This document shows positions 48,112 through 60,385 of a DNA stretch of 64,000 bases, piece after piece. The translations under genes were made by a program, and so were the position numbers. Origin of the DNA: Adenophora triphylla var. japonica (Eukaryota; Streptophyta; Magnoliopsida; Asterales; Campanulaceae); contig JAFEMH010003634.1 in the NCBI GenBank assembly GCA_022495995.1, positions 62,001-126,000 on the forward strand, read 5' to 3'. The stretch's first letter is position 1; every line of letters starts with the position of its first letter. The notes under the pieces were generated by a model that saw only the letters and a list, made by a program, of their open reading frames with translations, was not told the DNA's origin and searched no databases.

Positions 48112-48375
48112 TACTCCCTCCGTCCCATTTGAAATTGCAAAAAAATCGTCGGACACGGGAATTAAGGAGTATATAATATTAAGTTGTGAGTGTGGATAAT
48201 GGGGTGTGAGAGAGAAGTGGGGTAGGGAATAGTAAGTGGGTAGTTGTTGTGAGTATGACAAGTGGGTCCCATTATTTAAAAAGTATCAAAAACTTGCCAT
48301 TTTGGGATATTGCAATTTTATAACTGGGAGACCCAAATGACAAATTTTGCAATTTCAAATTGAACGGTGGGAGTA
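48112..48375. mobile_element. Stowaway-type MITE
   Basis: TACTCCCTCCGTCCCATTTGAAATTG ... CAATTTCAAATTGAACGGTGGGAGTA, 264 bp, inserted at TA within the sequence leading into M1 copy 4. Confidence 0.88.
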
Positions 48376-49317
48376 TGTTTTTTGTTCGAATAACGTTGAA
48401 ACCTTATCCGGTTAGATCATTGGTCTTGATACATATTTTTTGTCTTCAAGTGCATGAACCTTTTGATCTTTCATGCATTTGAGTCCTTCCTATTTTGCAT
48501 TGTGGTTATCTCTTCTGAGCTATGTTTCATGAATTCGGGGTCTCTGCAATCGAATTACATTGCATTCCCAATCCCCAGAACTTTGGTATGTTGTTCTTGA
48601 GATGGATGACTCATATTTTGGCAAGGCACCGCCGCACTTCGGTCATTTCACCCCTAAAATTAGGGGGATGTCCATCGTTTGAAGATGTGATTTTGGATGT
48701 TTGTGGTAGTGGACTGTTATGCAGTTCGATTGCACACGCCCCTAATTCCATGTCATGTTATGTTATGTCTCTAGGGTTTGTCATTGAAATAGTTCCTTGT
48801 GCCCGTTGATCCATCGAGCTGGTTCATTATGGTATGTATTCACTCGATGGTTAACATATTTAGTGTTTATGAAATATAATAAAAAACTTGGAAACATGCA
48901 ATTCTTTTTGAGCAACAATAAGTAGTTTAAACATAAAGAAAAGAAAAACTGTTCCAAATTGTTGCACCGAGGCAAAATCCTTTAGGTAAATTATACAAGC
49001 CGACCGTGACAAAATATAATAGATAAAGAGAGGTGAGACTCCCATATTTCCCATGGATACTCACCCTCCTCACCATGTAAGTAAGTCTATACTACTTAAT
49101 GTATATGTTCATGAGATCATATTTTGTGTAGTACATCTAGATTCTTGTGTAGAATATGTTTTCTTGATGAGTATTGATGGTTTCTGCCTCCTGTTTTACC
49201 TGAATAAGGCCTTGCTGTATGACCTATTACTATTGTTTAATAAACAATAATTTTGTCCCTGTGGCTTTCAATGGTGTCTTCTTTGTCTTGTTGTCTTGTT
49301 TGATCTCAACTATTGCA

Positions 49318-49528
49318 TACTCCCTCTGCCCATAGTAATATGCAAAAAGACACCTTTTGGTCGACCCAAAGTAATCATCAAAGTCTCAAAATGGAAAGGG
49401 GACCCACTTACTTCACTTTCTCTCTCCTACCCAACTATCTACATTCACAACACATAACCTTTTTCACATTTTTCCTTAATTCTTGTGCTGAGCCCATTTG
49501 TGAATATTACTATGGGATGGAGGGAGTA
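49318..49528. mobile_element. Stowaway-type MITE
   Basis: TACTCCCTCTGCCCATAGTAATAT ... ATATTACTATGGGATGGAGGGAGTA, 211 bp. Inserted in an M6 copy: the uninterrupted M6 copies at 53.7 and 54.0 kb continue from ctcaactattg without it. Confidence 0.88.
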
Positions 49529-50409
49529 TATGTATGAAAAATTTATTTCCAGCCTTGTTCTTTTACTACAAGTTCACAACAATTAGGAGTTGTTTTATTT
49601 TATTTTTTTGGTAGTAGAGGAAAGGAAAAGAAATTAGGAGTTGTCTTAGGGCCTTCACTTATGTGACATTCCAAGCAGCATGGTATCATGGTCATGTTAT
49701 GGAAAATACACTCATATTTTCAAGGGTTTTCACTAAGTGGTATGTAGTACCCCAAAAACCTGCAGAAGAGCCTAGTTCTTCCCTTATACTCCCCCATTTC
49801 CGATTCTAAAAGTCTTACTTTGACTATTTAAAGTCAGTTTGGCATAAAATTATAGCCAGTAAAATTGATATGAATCACAAACGATTACTTGAAAGCTTAT
49901 AAAAAATCTTCATTCAAATAATGGTCAAATTGACTCAACAGGATTTTTATTTTTTTATTATTTTCTTTTATTGAAGGGAGGGAGCATATGATCTCACTGT
50001 CATATGCATTTTGGAATGTGTTTCAATTATCATAAAAAGTTTAGTATCTCTAACTTCTTGTTGAATGATTGTCACTTGATTTTCGACAGGCCTTTCAGGT
50101 GATATTTATGGGAGTTGAGAGAAGGAAAGAGCTATGTATGAAAGAAAGGAGAGGACGGAAAGAAAGAAGTCCTCCATGAAGTGAGTGGGTATAGGTTGGA
50201 TAGGAAAGAATGATTTTGGACTTAACGAAGCCAAACTGTCCTTTCCTAATCCACCCATCCCCACCTATTTCATGTGGTTCCTCCCTTTCCCTTCCTTCTC
50301 CTACATGGTATTCACCCCTTGTGTATCGTATATGGTAAAAAACATCTTATTCTCTCTTTTCTTACTGTTACATCTTATAGTATTGATGGATTTTGCCTAG
50401 TCAGATTTG
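49529..50409. other. Array DNA with a short MITE-like insert
   Basis: No gene. About 49789-49990 is an inverted relative of sequence downstream of M2 (compare 40970-41180, 51640-51860), ending ggagggagcatatgat. 50086-50170 matches the gcctttcaggtgatatttat block of M6 copies. Confidence 0.55.
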
Positions 50410-50515
50410 TAGTCCCTCTATCCCAAAATGAATGTCCAAAAAAATTTCAAATTTGCTCTTGATCAAGAGCAAATTTGAATTATTTTTTTGACATTCATTT
50501 TGGGACGGAGGGAGT
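50410..50515. mobile_element. 106-bp near-perfect hairpin MITE
   Basis: TAGTCCCTCTATCCCAAAATGAATGTC... folds back on ...GACATTCATTTTGGGACGGAGGGAGTA over almost its whole length, with a gatc centre (50459-50462). Terminal sequence is of Stowaway type. Confidence 0.85.
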
Positions 50516-52458
50516 AGATGCTTTATATCGGAAGCTAACTTGAGAATGAGCTCAAACCTGTACCGCACTGGTGCTGCATGGAGAGATATCACTTACTATT
50601 CGAAGAACAACATGCCCACTTGAGAATTAGCCAAAGAAGAACTGGCCCACTTGAGAACAACAGCCCATTCCTATGGCTATACTACTACTCATTAGCGATA
50701 AGTATTTCATTCCCTGTTTTATGTTTTCTAGTCCTTTATTATTAACACTCTGATTTATATATATTCATTCTTTGCTTGATCTTGAAACTTTATTTGGTTA
50801 GATCTGTCTTGATACATTTGCGTTGTACTTTTCTTCGCAAGCTATGATTTTTGAATTTGGGGCATCTGTGGTAGAATTGCATAGCAGTCCAAATCCCCAA
50901 AAATTTGGTCGGTTGATCTGAAGATAGATGACCCAGATAGATTCTGGCAAGGCGCACTTTGGTCATTTAACTCCCCAAAATTATGTGGCTGTCCAACGCT
51001 TGAAGATGTGATCTTGGATGTTTGGGGTTGGATGTTTGTGGTAGTGGATTGCTATGCAGTCTGATTGCATTCTCCCGATTCAATGTTATAGCTACAAGGT
51101 TTGTCACCGAAATAATTGCTTGTGCCCGTTGATCTATCGAGTTGGATGTATGACTATATATTTACTAAAAATGAATTGGATTAACTAACTAAACCAACAT
51201 ATTAGATATGTTTTTTTGCACGAGTTAAAACATTACAATTGGTGTACAATATATTGAACTTAGAGACTGAGCCCCTAGCTAGCTTGGCCCCTAAACATTT
51301 GCTTAGACCTCCCTCCCTTATGCCGGGCCTGATTCCAGTCATCTCCACTAGTTTAGAAATTTTAGGCAAGAGCAATTGATACTAAGATGAAAGGAAGGTT
51401 TGGAGAACTTCTTTCTTTTCCCTCATGTCCACTCTTTCATATGGAGCTTTCTTGGGATGAACTCATATTTGAATGTTGTGCAGATGATAAAGTGTCTATC
51501 AATCTATTAAGAAGTTTTAGATATAAAATTTATTTTTGATAAAAATAGGTCAAAGGAACTCAGCAACTTCATTTATCTTTAAGATTAGAAAATATCTAGT
51601 GTAATTTCGAAATGTATATGATCGTAAGATCATATGCTTCCTCCATTTAATAAGAATAATCATATTTTGACCTTTCAAGGTTAATTTGATCATTTTAAGG
51701 AAGATTTTGTATAAACCTATTCAAGTATATTGTTTGTGTTTCATAAAAAATGGTTATAATTTTATGCCAAACTTCAAATAAGAAAATGTCAAATTGCCTT
51801 TAAAAAAGTCAAACTAAAACTCTTTACTGAGAATGTGGAAGTATAAAAAGTATAAATCATAGCTCTTCTTAGGCCCGGTCCAAGGGGGATGGTCTTGGCA
51901 ACTGCCAATAGCCTAAGCATACTAAACACACAATATCTAGGTCGCATATATTGTACACCACATAGAGTTAAAATAGCTCTTTTAAAACTACTCATCTCTA
52001 GTATGTTTGTTACATAATGTCATTTTGAAAGCGGAAAGCAAAATCTATCATGTGTCTTAAAGGCATATTAATCATTTGCTTAGCAATACAGCTTTTTTTA
52101 CTTTCTAGAGGCATATTGGGGGACCAAGTACTTACATTTGGTGGCGATTCAATGCATATGACTTCGAAAGTCACCACCGTCCAAATGAATGAGGTGCAAC
52201 GATTAAACCATATTGTGACTTCCAAATTCATAAGCTTTGGATCTCATTTGCAACATGTAAATATGGGAAGGGCACAATAATCGTGTGTAAAAGTCTCTGA
52301 TGCTCGGATTCTTTGGTTTACCCCGCCATACCCGTGTCGGGCACTCCTAATTTAGTTTTGTTGACAAGGGTCCGGCCAGATAAACCAAAGTGTCCTAGCA
52401 TAATAGGTAAAAACAGTTTATACTGCCAGTTTTTTTTTTTGAACATGCATATGCGCTA

Positions 52459-52706
52459 TGGTGTTGAAGAGGCCGGAGTGGAGGGCAAAAATCCATGTGG
52501 GGGGTTGATTTTTTTTTTTTTTTTGATTTGTATGTTTATTTATTTATTTGTTTATTTATTTTTTTTATTTTTATTATTATTATTTTTTTTATTTATTTAT
52601 GTATTTTTATTTTTATTTTTTATTATTATTTTTTTTTCATGATGACATATGAGGATTCATGTTAGCCGACCCCAAATTATTTTGGGACTAAGGCTTTGTT
52701 GTTGTT
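52459..52706 (+). mobile_element. 5'-truncated RTE LINE tail with 14-bp TSD
   Basis: 248 bp: the last ORF2 codons (EWRAKIHV region at 52475-52498), T-rich low complexity, then the tail gttagccgaccccaaattat ... ggctttgttgttgtt. Flanked by exact 14-bp duplications ATGCATATGCGCTA (52445-52458; 52707-52720). The homologous array sequence at about 61060-61120 lacks it. Confidence 0.93.
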
Positions 52707-52894
52707 ATGCATATGCGCTACGGCTGGATCAAGAATGTAGTTAAACAGTTGGATAAAAAAATAATAGGGGGCATAGTTCTTTTGCTAAGGTTGCTCAATT
52801 GAAAAACCATATCAATATAATGATGTATAAGCTACAAGTGTACATAAAGAATGCAAGGTTTTGGAAGAACCATGACGAGTATGTTGTTATATAC

Positions 52895-52951
52895 AGGGGC
52901 AGATTCAACAAGGAACGAGTGGGCGCTCGTCCCTTAGTGGATCCGCCCCTG
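52895..52951. mobile_element. 57-bp inverted-end mini-element
   Basis: CAGGGGCAGATTCA ... AGTGGATCCGCCCCTG with internal aacgagtgggcgctcgt palindrome, resembling the ends of small hAT-like MITEs. A relative occupies the same site in the paralogous module at about 61311-61373, so it predates that duplication. Confidence 0.55.
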
Positions 52952-53516
52952 CATACACTTACAACATTCTCATTATGTGACATTGAATTGTATCTTAGCA
53001 AATAATTCTTTAAGCAATTTCTTTTAATGCAAAATACAAATTTCTATTACTTTTGTCCTCAGGGTATGTAGTTAAATAAATAATACTACACTTTAGGCTT
53101 TTAGGGATGTGAGGTTGATAGTTGACATTTTAGAGAAAGGGTTTCAGATATTTTCATTTTTCAATTCGATAAAGGTAAGTCGAATTGTAAAATGAGATAC
53201 GATTCATATTCTTGATAGTAGCTTTCGATCACTCTGCATCATTATGTGTACTGTTTCTTATTGCTTTACCAAAGCTTGACAATTGAATTATGTTGAAAAT
53301 ATATGGTCACATGAGCCATGATTAGGAAGAACAATGGTATTGACACACCGCAGAAATCAAACCACATGTATAAATTAATTTCTTGCTGTCATGTTAACCA
53401 ATGTAGGAGGCTTCCAAAGTGAGAAGTCTTCTAAAAGTGTTCAATATGACCATTGGAAAGTAATTCTATGTACTGTTATCATGGAAAATTAGACATTCAT
53501 TTAGGGACGGAGAAAG

Positions 53517-54070
53517 TAAATCTAGCTTCTTGTGTTGAATAAGTTCTCTTGATTGGTATTGATGGTTTCTGCCTCCTGTTTTACCTGAGCAAGGCCTTGT
53601 TGTATTAATGAACAACAATTTAGTCCCTGTGGGTTTCGGTTTTCCACCTTAAAATAGTTGTATCTTCTTTGTTTGGTTGTCTTGTTTGATCTCAACTATT
53701 GTGTAATGAAAATTTTCTAAAGGCCTTTCAGGTGATATTTATGGGAGTTGAAAGAAGGAAAGAGCTCTGTATTGAAGAAAGGAGAGGACGGAAAGAAAGA
53801 AGTCCTCCATGAAGTAAATCTAGCTTCTTGTGTTGAATAAGTTCTCTTGATTGGTATTGATGGTTTCTGCCTCCTGTTTTACCTGAGCAAGGCCTTGTTG
53901 TATTAATGAACAACAATTTAGTCCCTGTGGGTTTCAATGGGGGAGGTTTTCCACCTTAAAATAGTTGTATCTTCTTTGTTTGTTTGTTTGTCTTGTTTGA
54001 TCTCAACTATTGCGTAATGAAAATTTTCTAAAGGCCTTTCAGGTGATATTTTTGGGAGTTGAAAGAAGGA
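53517..54070. repeat. 298-bp tandem duplication of module M6
   Basis: aaatctagcttcttgtgttg starts at 53517 and again at 53815. The copies are almost identical through gatatttatgggagttgaaa, then the second diverges at about 54070. This is younger than the rest of the array. An older relative lies at 49130-49310. Confidence 0.9.
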
Positions 54071-54724
54071 AAGATATCGTTTACTATCCGAAGAACAACA
54101 GGCCCACTAGAGAACAAGAGCCCATTCCTATGGTTATACTACCACTCATTAGAGATAAGTATTTCATTTGCTGTTTTATATTTTCTTGTCCTCTATTGTT
54201 AACACACTGATTTATATGTATTCTTTGGTTGCATGATCTTGAAACTTTATTTGGTTAGATCTGTCTTGATATATGCTTATACATCTTTATAGTTATTTGT
54301 TCATAACAAAATGCTTTGTCTTCAAGTACATGAACTTTTTGATCCGTCTGTTGTTCTGGTATTTTGAACTCTGCCTATTTTGCGTTGTACTTTTCATTGT
54401 GAGCTATGTTTTCTGAATTCGGGGCCTCTATAGTTGAAGTACATAGCAGTCCAAATCCACATAAATTTGGTCTGTTGTTGACCTCGAGATGGATGACTCA
54501 GATTTTGGCAAGGCACGGCTGCTCTTTGGTCATTTAATTTCCCTAAATCATGTGGTTGTCCATCGCCCGAGGATGACATCTTGGTTGTTTGTGGTAGTGG
54601 ACTGCTATGCAGTCGGAGGGCACACGCCCCCGATTCAATGTTATAGCTACATGTCACCGAAACAATTCCATGTGTACATTGTTCTATCGAGTTTTGGATG
54701 CATGATCATATATATATATATATA

Positions 54725-55004
54725 TACTCCCTCTGTCCCATTAATTAGTTCACCATTTTAGGTTTGGCACGCAAATTAAGGAAAATAGGAGAGAGAATAA
54801 AGTGTTGTGAGTATAAAAGTAAAATAGGAGAGAGAATGAGTGGAGGGAATAGTAAATTTGAAAAGTGTTGTGAGTGTAAAAGTAAAGTAGGAGAGAGAAT
54901 TAGTGGGTGGAATAGTAAATATTCTTTGCCATTTTAGGAAAGGTGAAGCTTTTAACGGGACACACGTTTTGGCAAAAAGTGAAGTTATTAATGGGACGGA
55001 GGGA

Positions 55005-55006
<2 letters not shown>
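54725..55006. mobile_element. Stowaway-type MITE (first of three stacked)
   Basis: TACTCCCTCTGTCCCATTAAT ... ATTAATGGGACGGAGGGAGTA, 282 bp, inserted in an AT-dinucleotide tract after M1 copy 6. Interior contains repeated aaagtaaartaggagagagaat segments. Confidence 0.9.
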
Positions 55007-55045
<39 letters not shown>

Positions 55046-55048
<3 letters not shown>

Positions 55049-55452
55049 TCTCTCCGTCCCCGACCAAGGGTATATGGGAGGAATTTCACGCTTCTTAAGA
55101 AATTTTTTAAAAAATGAATAAAAGTTAAATGTGAGATAGGAAATAGTAATTAAATGTGTGGTAGGAAATATGAGAGATAATGTAAAAGTTAAATGTGTGG
55201 TAGGGAATAGGAGAGAGAATGTAAAAGTTAAAAATATTTAATAGGAGAGAGAATGAGTGGGAGGAATAGTAGTTAAATGTGTGGTAGAAAATAGGAGAGA
55301 GAATGTATAAGGATATAATGAATGGTTTTTTTGTAAATATATGAAGATGATAAGGGTATTAATATATTCAAAAACTTGCCTTTTTTGGAAATGAACTCTT
55401 GGTCCTGGACGTCCCAAAAGGGAAAGATGAACCCTTGTGCAGGACGGATGGA

Positions 55453-55455
<3 letters not shown>
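55046..55455. mobile_element. Stowaway-type MITE (second of three stacked)
   Basis: TACTCTCTCCGTCCCCGACCAAGGG ... CCCTTGTGCAGGACGGATGGAGTA, 410 bp, flanked by (TA)n on both sides. Interior has three repeats of aataggagagagaatg. Confidence 0.85.
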
Positions 55456-55481
<26 letters not shown>

Positions 55482-55484
<3 letters not shown>

Positions 55485-55768
55485 TCCCTCCGTCCCACTA
55501 TACTAGACACCCAAGGGGTGGGTTCAAAAACCAAGGAAAAAGAATAAAATAAAAAAAAATGTGTGGTGGAAAATGAAGAGAGAGAATGAGTGGGGTAAAT
55601 AGTAGTGTTGGTTGAATAAATGTGTGGTAGAAAATGAAGAGAGAGAATGAGTGGTGGGGTAGAGTGAATATAAAAATATAAAAACTTGGTTATTTTTGGA
55701 AGGTGTCAAGTATAGTGGGACGGCCCAAAATGGAAAGAAGTGTCAAGTATAGTGGGACGGAGGGAGTA
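55482..55768. mobile_element. Stowaway-type MITE (third of three stacked)
   Basis: TACTCCCTCCGTCCCACTATACTAGACACC ends match the right end gtgtcaagtatagtgggacggagggagta, 287 bp. It ends only 11 bp before the copia element. Confidence 0.9.
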
Positions 55769-55779
55769 TATGCTAAAAT

Positions 55780-56082
55780 TGTTGAAGTTTATCTAAAATT
55801 CTGCTTTAAGTTGCTGCTTCAAGACCTAGTCTCTAGGCATTTTCTGTTTATATTTTAGTTGTTGCTACTTTTTAATAAAATAATTAAGTAGTTGCTATTT
55901 ATTAGTAAGTAGTGGGTGTGTTAGTGGATAGCAACCAGATTTTTAGGATTTCCAGTTGTTCATTTCTCTATTTAAGCATAGGCAGTTGTGAGAATAAAAC
56001 ACAGCAGTTTTTCATACTTATCTGAGTTATTTTGCTACTGTCTTTGTGGATTTTCAGCTTTGTAGAAGCCTTAAATCCAACA
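55780..56082 (+). repeat. copia 5' LTR
   Basis: 303 bp, TG...CA, with TATTTAAG at about 55969 as likely TATA. Preceded by TSD AAAAT. Confidence 0.95.
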
Positions 56083-56085
56083 AAT

Positions 56086-56098
56086 TGGTATCAAAGCA
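56086..56098 (+). other. Primer-binding site, initiator tRNA-Met type
   Basis: TGGTATCAAAGCA, three bases after the LTR. It matches the plant copia consensus TGGTATCAGAGC with one difference. Confidence 0.85.
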
Positions 56099-56155
56099 CT
56101 CTTCTTGAGGGACTTGTGAGTGAGAGAAACCCCACCTAAACACCTATCTTCTTTT

Positions 56156-59100
56156 ATGGATTCTCAAATCCCCTTTACATCAATAGCACCACCTGTGTTT
56201 GATGGGGAAAATTACCATGTTTGGGCTGCAAGAATGGAGGCTCATCTGGAGGCAAATGATCTCTGGGAAGCTGTTGAGGAGGAGTATGAAGTTCCCGAAT
56301 TACCAGAAAACCCAACAATGGCACAATTCAAGAATCACAAGGAGAAGAAGACAAGGAAGTCGAAGGCAAGGGCCACTCTATTTTCTCGTGTCATCCGAGA
56401 TATTCTTGAGAGTCATGACCATGAAGTCAGCATTTAAGGTCTGGAACTTTCTCAAGGAAGAATATGAAGGTGATGAGAAGATTAAAGGCATGCAAGTGCT
56501 GAATCTAATCAGGAATTCGAGATGGTGAAGATGAAGGATTCTCAAACCATCAAGGAGTATTCAAAAGGTCGTCCAAAGATTGCCAACAATGTCGATTGCT
56601 TGGCACCGAACTTCCCGATTCTAGATTAGTCCGAAGATGCTTGTAACTATTCCCGAGAGGTTTGAAACCACTATTTCCTCATTAGAGAATACTAAAGATA
56701 TGTCAAAGCTCGCCTTGCAGAGCTCTTGAGTGCATTGGTGCACAAGAACAGAGAAGACCGATGAGGAATGAGGGTATGTAGAAGGGGCATTGCAAGCAAA
56801 AGTGCAGGTTAGCCAAGGAAGCAAGGGGAAGAAGAATCAAGAACAAGAAGGAAAGTGGAAGTGCTGAATTTTCAAGCACTATCGGAGGTTCTTCAAGCAC
56901 TACCGGAGGTTCCAAGGTAGATTTTCCTCCTTGTAAGCACGTGGGAAGAAAGGTCATGCTCCTTTTAGATGTTGGAGAAGGCCCGATGTGAAGTGTGAGA
57001 AGTGTCGACAATGGGGGCATCATCAAAAGATTTGTAAGAGCAATCGCCAGCAGGAGAAGAAAAATATAGCTCAAGTTGCAGACGAGGAAGAGGAGGAGCA
57101 GCTCTTTGTGGCAACTTGCTTTTCTACAAGTAGTTCTAGTGACAAGTGGCTTGTCGATAGTGGCCGCACCAACCACATGACATTTGATAAAGATCTCTTC
57201 AAAGAGCTTGACTCAACATATATCTCTAAAGTCGAATAGGCGATGGAGAGTGCATAGCAATAAGGAAAGGGACAATAGCCGTTGAAAGTTGCTCGTGTAC
57301 AAAGTTAATTAAGGATGTGTTATTTGTACCTAACATTAATCAAAATTTGCTTAGTGTTGGTCGCCTATTAGAACGAGATTTCAAAGTAATCTTTGAAGAC
57401 AAGAAGTGCTTGATCAAAGACTCGAAGGTGTTGATGTGTTCAAAGTTAACATGAAAGGAAAGAGCTTTGAATTAGATCCTTTGGATGAGCAAGCACCTAT
57501 CAAGCTACTAAGTGTCAAGCGTAGATTTCGCATAAGAGATTGGGTCATTTCCATCATGCCGCAGTGTTGAATTTGCGAAGAAAGAGTTGGTTAAGGGGCC
57601 GCCTCGCTAGAAGTTAGCTTGCCGAAAGGCTTGTCAATTTGGGAAACAAGCAAGACTTCCTTTCAAGCGAGCAACTTGGAGAGCCTCTAAAAGGTCAGTA
57701 CTCGATTCACACGCACCTTTACGGTCCAAAACTCCTTCGCCGAATGGCGTAGTACTTTATAGCCTTCATAGATGACTATACAAGGATGTGTTGGATATAT
57801 TTTATCGTGTTCAAGTCCAAGTCATGCGGGTGTGTTACGGAGGTTCAAGCAATGGATAGAAGCTCAGTAGTGGTTGCAAGCTTCGTATGCTAAGATCCGA
57901 TAACGGCACGCAGTATACTTCAAATCAATTCAACACGTTACGTGAAGAAGCCGGGATTGAGCATCAATTTACAGCCCATACACTCCTCAACAAAATGGAG
58001 TGAGTGAGAGAAAGAATAGAACTATCATGGAGATGGCTAGGTGTATGCTTCATGAGAAGGAATTGCCAAAGGAGTATTGGGCGTAGGCCGCAAATACTTC
58101 GCTTTTTCTACTTAACAGCTACCAACTAAGGCAAGAAGGAAAGACACCATTTGAAGCTTGGTATGGTTATAAACCTTCTTTGAAAAATCTCAAAGTGTTT
58201 GGATGTGTTTGTTTTGTGTATATTCCACGTATAAAGAGAGACAAACTTGACAAGAAGGTCAAGTTGGAATCTTTGGGGTACAAAGACAATCTCAAAGGCT
58301 TATAGAATTTTCCAGCCACAAACAAGGAAGTTTATGGTAAGTAGAGATGTGCACTTCATGGAAAATGACAAGTGGGATTGGGCTGAAGCAAAACCAACTT
58401 CACTTCCTGAGCTGAATGAAGAAGAGTTGGTCGATGATGATGAACCTGTTAGAGGCACTGAGCTGAATGAAGAAGAGTTGGTGGATCATGAACCTGTTAG
58501 AGGCACAAGATTGCTCTCTGATGTCTACCAGAGATGCAATGTTGCAGCTTCTGAGCCTCAGATTACGTGGAATGCCGAAAGGGATCCAAAATGGAGAGCG
58601 GCAATGAAGGAGGAGCTAACCATGATTGAGAAGAACCGCACTGGAGGCTAGTGAAAAGGCCAAAGGACGTAAAAGTGATAGGAGTGAAGTGGGTGTTCAG
58701 AACGAAACTGAATGCTGATGGCTCCATCAACAAGCACAAAGCAAGACTTGTTGTTAAAGGGTACGCTCAAATATATGGTGTTGATTTCTCAGATACTTTT
58801 GCTCCTGTAGCTAGATTGGATACCATCAGATTATTGCTTGCTTTAGCTGCTCAAAAGGGTTGGAAAGTGTACCAACTAGATGTTAAGTCTGCTTTTCTAA
58901 ATGGTAACCTTGAGGAGGAGATATACGTGAGCAACCCGAAGGGTATTTTGTGCAAGGACGTGAAACGGATGTCTATTTGCTTAAGAAGGCATTGTATGGT
59001 TTAAAGCAGTTCAGAGGGCCCGGTATAGCAAAATTAATGAGCATTTGATTGAGTTAGGCTTCGTGAAGATGCCTAAGTGAAGCAACTCTATATATCAAAG

Positions 59101-60089
59101 GTGATGAAGTCAATTTTGTTATCATCTCTTTATATGTTGATGATTTGTTAGTAACAGAAGCAATGCTAAGCTTGTTGAAGAATGCAAAAGGGACATAATG
59201 AGTTCCTTTGAGATGACAGATCTTGGAGAGATGTCATATTTTCTTGGTATGGAGATTAGACAAAAAAGGGATCTGATCTTCATTTGCCAAAAGAAATATG
59301 CCAAGGAAGTATTAAAGAAGTTCAAAATGGAGGATTGTAAGAGCATGTCTACTCCTATGTGTCAAAAGGAGAAGTTGAGCAAGCTTGATGAAGCTGACAG
59401 AGTTGATGAAGGTCTGTACAAAAGTTTAGTTGGTTGTCTAATGTATTTAATCGCAAGCGATATTCTCGCATGCAGCAAGTCTCTTGTCACGATTCACTAA
59501 TCAGGTAACTGAGACTCATCTTAGAGCAGCCAAGAGAGTCTTGAGGTATGTTAAGGGAACGATAGACTATGGAATCAAGTTCACTGCTGGCCTGGAGTAT
59601 GGATTGCAATGCTATTCAGATAGTGACTGGGCTGGTTGTGTTGATGATATGAAGAGTACATCTGGCTATTGTTTCAGCCTTGGTTCGGGAATGTTTTCTT
59701 GGTGTTGCAAGAAGCAAGAGTTAGTGGCACAATCCACAGCTGAGGCAGAGTTCATTGCTGCCACTGCTGCTGCAAATCAAGCCTTATGGCTTCGAAAGGT
59801 GCTTACTGATCTGGGGATGAAGCAAGAAGTGTGTACAGAAATATTTGTGGATAATCAAGCTGCTATTTCGATCTCTAACAATCCAGTTTTTCATGGGAAG
59901 ACCAAGCATTTCAATATTAAGTTGTTCTTTCTCAGGGAAGTGCAAAAGGAAGGATTAGTTAAGTTGAAGCATTGCAAGACGGAAGTTCAGTTAGCAGACA
60001 TATTCACTAAAGCCTTACCTAGAAGCAAGTTTGAATTTCTGAGAGAGAAGCTTGGCATATGCAGCAACTCAAGCAAGGAGGAGTGTTGA
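56156..60089 (+). pseudogene. copia gag-pol polyprotein, multiply frameshifted
   Basis: ATG at 56156. Gag N-terminus (VFDGENYHVWAARMEAHL) lost to a frameshift near 56425. Zinc knuckle CEKCRQWGHHQKIC and protease WLVDSGRTNHM (DSG retained; the usual Cys after G is Arg) at 56988-57239. Integrase 57500-58200 is badly shifted but shows LGHFHHAAV, SDNGTQYTSNQFN and KTPFEAWYGYKPS-like pieces in different frames. [22 protein letters not shown] and [19 protein letters not shown] (58651-58940), LYVDDLLV (59130-59155), TDLGEMSYFLGMEI (59215). RNase H: CYSDSDWAG, AEAEFIAA, FVDNQAAI, to the stop at 60087-60089. A tandem acidic repeat (ELNEEELVD..EPVRGT, 58409-58459/58460-58507) lies before RT. At least six lesions; not translatable. 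Confidence 0.93.
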
Positions 60090-60385
60090 AGTTTATCTAA
60101 AATTCTGCTTTAAGTTGCTGCTTCAAGACCTAGTCTCTAGGCATTTTCTGTTTATATTTTAGTTGTTGCTACTTTTTAGCAAAATAATTAAGTAGTTGCT
60201 ATTTATTAGTAAGTAGTGGGTGTGTTAGTGGATAGCAACCAGATTTTTAGGATTCCAGTTGTTCATTTCTCTATTTGAGCATAGGCAGTTGTGAGAATAA
60301 AACACAGCAGTTTTTCATACTTATCTGAGTTATTTTGCTACTGTCTTTGTGGATTTTCAGCTTTGTAGAAGCCTTAAATCCAACA
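60084..60385 (+). repeat. copia 3' LTR
   Basis: 302 bp, preceded by aaggaggag purine tract; its first bases overlap the last pol codons (stop 60087-60089). Differs from the 5' LTR at aataaa/agcaaa, one T deletion and taag/tgag. Confidence 0.95.

Larger units (their letters stand above)
55780..60385 (+). mobile_element. Complete Ty1/copia retrotransposon with dead genes
   Basis: LTRs 55780-56082 (303 bp) and 60084-60385 (302 bp), TGTTGAAG...AATCCAACA, flanked by the perfect duplication AAAAT (55775-55779; 60386-60390). Initiator-Met-type primer site after the 5' LTR. Domain order gag - protease - integrase - RT - RNase H is Ty1/copia. LTRs differ at about four positions, indicating a young insertion, yet gag-pol is broken by many indels and stops. 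Confidence 0.95.

Noticed and set aside
48522..48809. 95-codon frame in module M1 as a host gene
   Set aside because: The frame is not conserved in the other five M1 copies and no family is recognisable.
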